From Shewanella eurypsychrophilus (GTDB lineage Bacteria > Pseudomonadota > Gammaproteobacteria > Enterobacterales > Shewanellaceae), in NCBI RefSeq assembly GCF_007004545.3, contig NZ_CP045503.2, forward strand, positions 4,744,102 to 4,808,101: a stretch of 64,000 bases of DNA. Reading direction: 5' to 3'. Numbering within the stretch: position 1 is the stretch's first letter; every line of letters begins with the position of its first letter. This document shows positions 60,608 to 64,000 of this stretch, piece after piece. The notes under the pieces are model-generated. The model saw only the letters and a list, made by a program, of their open reading frames with translations, had not been told where the DNA came from and did no database searches. Made by a program: the position numbers and the translations under genes.

Positions 60608-62086
60608 CTAAGTTCCGCAAAAAGTCGTATAACGTCCAAAACTCTCGGGTGCAGATTTTGCGTACTCTTTTGCGCCTTGCTGAAGTGTATAGGGATCAGC
60701 AAGCACTGTGATGAGTTGCTCAAACGGTTCATAATCCCCACGCTGCTCAGCCGCTTCAATAGCTTGTTCGACTTGAAAGTTTCGCGGAATATAAACCGGG
60801 TTAGCCGTATTCATCACGCTGATACTACCAACAACAGATAATTCATCACGGGTAAGTCGCGCTAACCATAGCTCACGCCATATTAAAAATGCTTTGGCAT
60901 CATTAAAATAGCTTTGGCTAGTATTACAGCCAGATCCAAGGTCTTCAGCTAGCTGACGAAATAATTGAGTGAAGTCCACATCTTGACCCGCCATCGATTC
61001 GAGTAATTGCTCACAAAGCGCTAAATCACCCTCCTCTTGGCTAGATAAGCCAAGTTTAGATCGCATTCCACCTAACCACACTTCATGGTATGTATCCCAA
61101 AACCCAGTGACCGCTTGCGTCGCTAGTTCTATAGACTCCTTTTTATCTTCACTCATTAGAGGTAATAAGGTTTCGGCCAATCGAGCCAGGTTCCATTGTG
61201 CCAATACAGGCTGATTGCTGTAGGCATAGCGACCATCTCTATCTATGGAGCTAAAAACAGTATTGGCATCATAATTATCCATAAAGGCGCAAGGGCCATA
61301 GTCTATGGTTTCGCCACTAATAGTCATATTATCTGTGTTCATCACACCGTGAATGAAGCCAACCAGCATCCATTTAGCCACCAGCTGAGCCTGGTTGTCG
61401 CGTACCGCGCAAAGAAAATCTAAGTATGGTTGTTTGCTACTTTTAAGCTCAGGGTAATGACGGGCAATAGCATAATCAGCCAATTGTTTCACTTTGTCCA
61501 GCTCATCACGAGAGGCAAAATATTGAAAGGTACCAACACGTAAATGACTCGACGCCACGCGGGTAAGCACCGCTCCAGGCAGATATTGGGTTCGTAATAT
61601 AGGCTCACCTGTGGTCACAACGGCTAAGGCTCGGGTGGTAGGAATATCTAAGGCATACATGGCTTCGCTGAGAATATATTCTCGCAAAATTGCACCTATG
61701 ACCGCCTTGCCATCTCCGCCTCGTGAAAATGGTGTCTTGCCTGAGCCTTTTAGCTGAATATCTAACCGCTGACCTTCTTTATCAAGCACTTCTCCAAGAA
61801 GCAGCGCGCGGCCATCACCAAGTTGCGGACTAAAACCACCAAACTGATGACCCGCATATACCTGAGCTAATGGTGATGAACCCACTGGTGCTTCGCTGCC
61901 TGAGAACACTTGCGCTAACGCATCTGAGTTAACATTTGTCAGACCGATACGTTCAGCCAAAGCCACGTTTAGCTTAACAAGCTCAGGGTTAGGCGACTCA
62001 GCGCCCGTGCAGGACACATAAAAACCTTCCAGCTCTTTTGCGTAGCTATTGTCGAATATCAAACCTAGGTCAATCTTGTTACTCAT
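60608..62086 (-). CDS. selO: Protein adenylyltransferase SelO (YdiU family)
   Basis: 492 residues. The pseudokinase fold shows VYAGHQFGGFSPQLGDGRAL, LQLKGSGKTPFSR-type lysine region, RGGDGKAVIGAILREY and the metal-binding CAFMDNYD segment. SelO transfers AMP to Ser/Thr/Tyr of target proteins, with roles in redox stress. The C terminus ends GRYTTFCGT. The single Cys there is at the place where eukaryotic SelO has selenocysteine. Single gene. Confidence 0.95.
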   Translation of the reverse strand: MSNKIDLGLIFDNSYAKELEGFYVSCTGAESPNPELVKLNVALAERIGLTNVNSDALAQVFSGSEAPVGSSPLAQVYAGHQFGGFSPQLGDGRALLLGEVLDKEGQRLDIQLKGSGKTPFSRGGDGKAVIGAILREYILSEAMYALDIPTTRALAVVTTGEPILRTQYLPGAVLTRVASSHLRVGTFQYFASRDELDKVKQLADYAIARHYPELKSSKQPYLDFLCAVRDNQAQLVAKWMLVGFIHGVMNTDNMTISGETIDYGPCAFMDNYDANTVFSSIDRDGRYAYSNQPVLAQWNLARLAETLLPLMSEDKKESIELATQAVTGFWDTYHEVWLGGMRSKLGLSSQEEGDLALCEQLLESMAGQDVDFTQLFRQLAEDLGSGCNTSQSYFNDAKAFLIWRELWLARLTRDELSVVGSISVMNTANPVYIPRNFQVEQAIEAAEQRGDYEPFEQLITVLADPYTLQQGAKEYAKSAPESFGRYTTFCGT

Positions 62087-62228
62087 AAAGTGTCCATGCT
62101 ATCGATAAAGAGAGGGGAAAAGCCTACAGCCCTATAGTTTACTGTACCTCAGCTTTGGCTTTAATACCCAATAATCCAAGCGCTATTATTGGGTATGTCT
62201 GAGCTGGATATGCCTGAGCCGAGGGTAA

Positions 62229-63011
62229 CTAGTCACGATCTTTCATATATTGTTTCGGCGATTTACCTAAGGTCTTTTTAAAGAAGGTGATAAAGGCACT
62301 GACCGATTCATAACCTAACTCTTCGGCAATACGTTGCACAGACCCACCCACAGCCAATTTTTGCAGGGCAATAATGAGGTGTAACTGCCCACGCCAGCGC
62401 CCAAAAGTGAGGCCCACCTCTTGTTTTACCAATCTGGCTAGTGTTCTTTCGCCCATAGCAAACTCACCAGCCCACTCGGCCACAGTACGTCTATCTGCGG
62501 GGTTAGCCAGCAGCCTAGATGCGATGGCATTTAATCTTGGTTCTGAGGGAGTCGGAAAGTCAAAGTCCTCGGTCGGCATATTGGTTAATTGCTCAACCAA
62601 TACATCCACCAGCTTTGCTGTTGGACTATCGGGTAGGTAATGTTGATCTTGAACGGTTAAATACAGTGTTAATTCACGGATCAAAGGTGAAATTGACAGA
62701 GTGCAGCTTTTTTGGGGTAAACCGACGATGTCGGGATCGACAAATAGCATACACACATTGGCATCACTAGAGATAAGATTGCTATGAGGCACCTGACTTG
62801 GGATCCATGCAGCACAATTGGGGGGTACGATCAAAATGGCGTCGGCCACTCTGCATTTAAGATAACCACTCAATGCCATCACCAACTGACACTTATGGTG
62901 TTGATGAAAAGGCGTCTCAGCTTCACGCTCGCCACCACTCACCCTAAGAGAAACCACTTTCTGTGGAAACGCGTCAGAATCAAAATCGGGGAACTGTAGA
63001 GACTTAGACAA
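62229..63011 (-). CDS. nimR: AraC-family regulator, NimR (YeaM)-like
   Basis: 260 residues. An N-terminal cupin with HQHHKCQLVMALSG and NCAAWIPSQVPHSN precedes a double helix-turn-helix (about 165-258; RTLARLVKQEVGLTFGRWR, then SVQRIAEELGYESVSAFI). These stretches closely resemble E. coli NimR. It is divergent from an MFS gene of the NimT/CynX type, 107 bp away, which is the E. coli nimR-nimT arrangement. It probably represses that exporter. Confidence 0.85.
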   Translation of the reverse strand: MSKSLQFPDFDSDAFPQKVVSLRVSGGEREAETPFHQHHKCQLVMALSGYLKCRVADAILIVPPNCAAWIPSQVPHSNLISSDANVCMLFVDPDIVGLPQKSCTLSISPLIRELTLYLTVQDQHYLPDSPTAKLVDVLVEQLTNMPTEDFDFPTPSEPRLNAIASRLLANPADRRTVAEWAGEFAMGERTLARLVKQEVGLTFGRWRGQLHLIIALQKLAVGGSVQRIAEELGYESVSAFITFFKKTLGKSPKQYMKDRD

Positions 63012-63118
63012 GGAAATTGACCGTTTTTAGATATAAAAAGTCACTATAGCTCAATACTGCATTAAAAATGAAGCATAAGCTACAGGCAAGTTTACACGTA
63101 CAATTAAAGGAATACTCA

Positions 63119-64000
63119 GTGACACAAGTTCACAGCTCTCGCGTAACCAATGGCGCCTTTTTGATATTAGGTGTATTGCTGATCGCGATAGGTCTACGTA
63201 GCCCTATTACTGGAGTCGGCCCACTCCTCGAGCAGATGCAGCAACAGCTGAGCTTATCGGCGACTCAAGCCGGCATGTTAACCACCTTACCGCTATTAGT
63301 ATTCGCATGTTTTTCACCCATAGCATCTAAGATAGGTCGCCGAATAGGCTTAGAACGGGCGTTAATGCTCTCTCTTTTTTGTTTGCTCATTGGCATCACA
63401 GTGCGATCCTTCGGCTCACTGACTAGTTTATTTGGCGGTACCTTGATCATTGGTGTCGGCATTGCCATTGCCAACGTGCTGCTACCCAGCTTGATGAAGC
63501 GTGATTTCCCTACAAAAGTCGCCACCATCACCTCCATCTATGTATTAATGATGGGCGTTGGCTCTGCGCTGAGTGCTAGTCTGGCCATTCCTATGATGCA
63601 CCTTGCCGACTCTCTATCCATCAGCTTTATTCCCAACTGGGCCTTTGCACTGGGAGGCATAATTATCTTCCCAATAATCGCTATTTTTGTCTGGCTACCG
63701 CAGATAAAAAACCGCACGAAGCCGACTCAAGATACACTTGAGTTTGATAGTCATAGCTATATTTGGTACTCAGCTTCTGCTTGGCAAATCACTCTGTTTT
63801 TGGCGCTGAATTCATTTTTAATGTATACCTTTATCAGCTGGTTACCGAGTATTTTAATCGACTCTGGATACAGCCATGAAAATGCGGGGGTTATCCATGG
63901 ACTATTACAATTGTTCACCGCGGTTCCTGCCATAATCATGATACCTATGATGGCCAAGATGAAAGATAAGCGATTGTTAAGTACTGGGTTAACTTCATTA
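63119..64000 (+). CDS. nimT: MFS transporter, NimT (YeaN)/CynX-like, partial at right edge
   Basis: The GTG at 63119 has AAAGGA 7 nt upstream. An in-frame ATG at 63068 is a possible earlier start. 294 codons are visible and the frame is open at the edge. The sequence shows about eight membrane helices, with RSPITGVGPLLEQMQQQLSL and the MFS loop KIGRRIGLERALM. E. coli NimT (~393 residues) exports 2-nitroimidazole. The divergent NimR-like gene supports this, though CynX-like transporters are close relatives. Confidence 0.8.
   Translation, partial: MTQVHSSRVTNGAFLILGVLLIAIGLRSPITGVGPLLEQMQQQLSLSATQAGMLTTLPLLVFACFSPIASKIGRRIGLERALMLSLFCLLIGITVRSFGSLTSLFGGTLIIGVGIAIANVLLPSLMKRDFPTKVATITSIYVLMMGVGSALSASLAIPMMHLADSLSISFIPNWAFALGGIIIFPIIAIFVWLPQIKNRTKPTQDTLEFDSHSYIWYSASAWQITLFLALNSFLMYTFISWLPSILIDSGYSHENAGVIHGLLQLFTAVPAIIMIPMMAKMKDKRLLSTGLTSL

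Noticed and set aside
1..64000. tRNA, rRNA or replication origin
   Set aside because: No cloverleaf, rRNA segment or DnaA-box cluster was recognised by eye. A tRNAscan or Rfam run would be needed to exclude short RNAs.

Overview
The window looks like a chromosomal segment of a marine Shewanella-type gammaproteobacterium. This rests on recognised proteins and synteny, not on any database search: a cobalamin salvage cluster (cobC, riboswitch, btuDC, cobT, cobS, cobU, cobQ, cobO, btuF) next to an SSS-family sensor kinase and metH, plus glnD, selO, a DUF465 protein and many hairpin-rich intergenic repeats. No rRNA, tRNA or CRISPR array was seen.

Layout. (1) 1-7.7 kb, minus strand: adaptor, small membrane protein, ABC ATPase, two FtsX/MacB-type permeases, a sigma54-type response regulator and a sensor kinase that runs off the left edge. 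The divergent region at 7.6-7.9 kb carries a sigma54-like promoter and an array of GTGTCC sites, so the regulator may control its own transporter operon. (2) 7.9-12.9 kb, plus strand: RND adaptor and pump, DUF2892 protein and rhodanese. (3) 13.2-14.6 kb: an IS1111-type IS110 element inserted in a dispersed repeat. (4) 15.1-25.5 kb, minus strand: MAPEG protein and the cobalamin uptake and nucleotide-loop assembly genes behind a B12 riboswitch with a very long P6 arm. The gaps between these genes hold heptamer repeats. (5) 25.6-32.9 kb: the SSS-family sensor kinase with an overlapping leader ORF, then metH behind MetJ-type operator boxes. MetH uses the cofactor that region 4 salvages.

(6) 32.9-35.1 kb: a YhfG-like/Fic module between structured repeats, followed by a decayed second copy of the metH 3' end. 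(7) 35-38.4 kb: AlkB-type hydroxylase and a diguanylate cyclase. (8) 38.4-42.9 kb: a three-gene cassette (class V aminotransferase, CDP-alcohol phosphatidyltransferase, PntC/LicC-like nucleotidyltransferase) flanked by direct repeats. It resembles the tailoring half of a phosphonolipid pathway but has no PEP mutase here. (9) 42.9-52.2 kb: M3 peptidase, a junction of two gene remnants, a LysR/PACE efflux pair, a chemoreceptor and glnD. (10) 52.5-64 kb: an outer-membrane barrel, small conserved proteins, HD-GYP protein, orphan AbrB-like protein, delta-type carbonic anhydrase, single-domain receiver, SelO and a divergent NimR/NimT pair cut by the right edge.

Three features recur. Two or more dispersed repeat families have hairpins whose stems differ in sequence between copies but still pair. 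Gene ends are partly duplicated about 114-121 bp away at three places. Heptamer repeats fill the linkers of the cobalamin cluster.
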